NCBI GenBank assembly: GCA_913064755.1
Contig: CAJYBQ010000191.1
Location: 1 to 6,652 of the forward strand
Reading direction: 5' to 3'
Source of the DNA: an uncultured Alphaproteobacteria bacterium
GTDB taxonomy: Bacteria; Pseudomonadota; Alphaproteobacteria; Minwuiales; Minwuiaceae
Length of the DNA stretch: 6,652 nt
Shown: piece after piece, positions 6,505-6,652 of the stretch
Layout of the letters: every line of letters starts with the position of its first letter
How positions within the stretch are numbered: the first letter of the stretch is position 1
The notes under the pieces: generated by a model
Databases searched by the model: none
The model's input: only the letters and a program-made list of their open reading frames with translations
What the model was told of the DNA's origin: nothing
Position numbers and translations under genes: made by a program

Positions 6505-6510
6505 GGGAGA
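6505..6510 (+). promoter_or_regulatory. Ribosome binding site for the terminal gene
   Basis: GGGAGA at 6505-6510 lies five bases before ATG 6516. It is the strongest Shine-Dalgarno-like match in the window and supports 6516 as the real start, even though that gives an N-terminal extension relative to usual MetRS. Confidence 0.7.
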
Positions 6511-6515
6511 ACCAG

Positions 6516-6652
6516 ATGACCATCGACGCTGCACCGTCTGGCAGCAATGGACCGCGGGCCGAGCTGAAGAGCGAAGGCCAGGGCCGGCCGTTCGACATCA
6601 GGACCCCGCTCTATTACGTCCATCAGCGACCCCACATCCGCCCGGGCTACGC
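6516..6652 (+). CDS. Partial 5' end, methionyl-tRNA synthetase-like, with altered HIGH motif
   Basis: Forty-five full codons are visible before the window ends. After about 25 polar residues, the segment FDIRTPLYYVHQRPHIRPGY (26-45) aligns without gaps to the N-terminus of bacterial MetRS, typically F-Y-I-T-T-P-I-Y-Y-V-N-D-x-P-H-I-G-H-A-Y. The position right after tmk-holB is where metG usually sits in alphaproteobacteria. MetRS charges tRNA-Met with methionine. The odd point is that the class I HIGH signature here reads H40-I41-R42-P43, and the usual YVND reads YVHQ. The N-terminal extension is also longer than usual. It could be a divergent or degenerate MetRS paralogue, sequence error close to the edge, or an unrelated protein with a chance match. 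The catalytic core and KMSKS motif are outside the window, so I leave the symbol blank. Confidence 0.5.
   Translation, partial: MTIDAAPSGSNGPRAELKSEGQGRPFDIRTPLYYVHQRPHIRPGY

Overview
This GC-rich window (about two-thirds G+C by eye, with third codon positions almost all G or C) reads as chromosomal core sequence of an alphaproteobacterium, probably Rhodospirillales-like. The evidence is the codon usage, the alphaproteobacterial forms of the proteins (for example a delta-prime clamp-loader subunit without zinc cysteines), and the gene order rlpA - D,D-carboxypeptidase - tmk - holB - metG-like, which I recall as a conserved alphaproteobacterial neighbourhood. All convincing genes are on the + strand. 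No RNA gene, mobile element, CRISPR array or prophage is visible.

Layout: (1) 1-1204, a helical cytosolic protein of unknown family. Its reading frame looks coding back to the window edge but is cut by a TGA at 80-82. (2) 1330-2349, an exported MltB/GH103-type lytic transglycosylase. (3) 2389-3393, RlpA, a lipoprotein with a DPBB catalytic domain and a C-terminal SPOR domain. (4) 3509-4666, an exported S11 D-alanyl-D-alanine carboxypeptidase. (5) 4680-5342, thymidylate kinase (tmk). (6) 5339-6451, DNA polymerase III delta-prime (holB), overlapping tmk by ATGA. (7) 6516 to the edge, the N-terminus of a gene that aligns with methionyl-tRNA synthetase but whose HIGH signature reads HIRP.

Functionally there is a periplasmic cell-wall block (glycan-strand cleavage by the transglycosylase, septal glycan cleavage by RlpA, stem-peptide trimming by the carboxypeptidase) followed by a replication block (dTMP to dTDP by Tmk, clamp loading by HolB) and probably translation (MetG). 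Genes 4 to 6 are tightly spaced and probably one transcript. The spacers before genes 2, 3 and 4 each hold one GANTC site, the CcrM methylation sequence of alphaproteobacteria.

Most of the window is ordinary core genome. The points that merit a second look are the altered HIGH motif in the metG-like start, the placement of GANTC sites, the in-frame TGA in the first gene, a perfect 12-bp inverted repeat inside the transglycosylase gene, and mutually exclusive hairpins in the metG leader. I see no convincing new multi-gene system.
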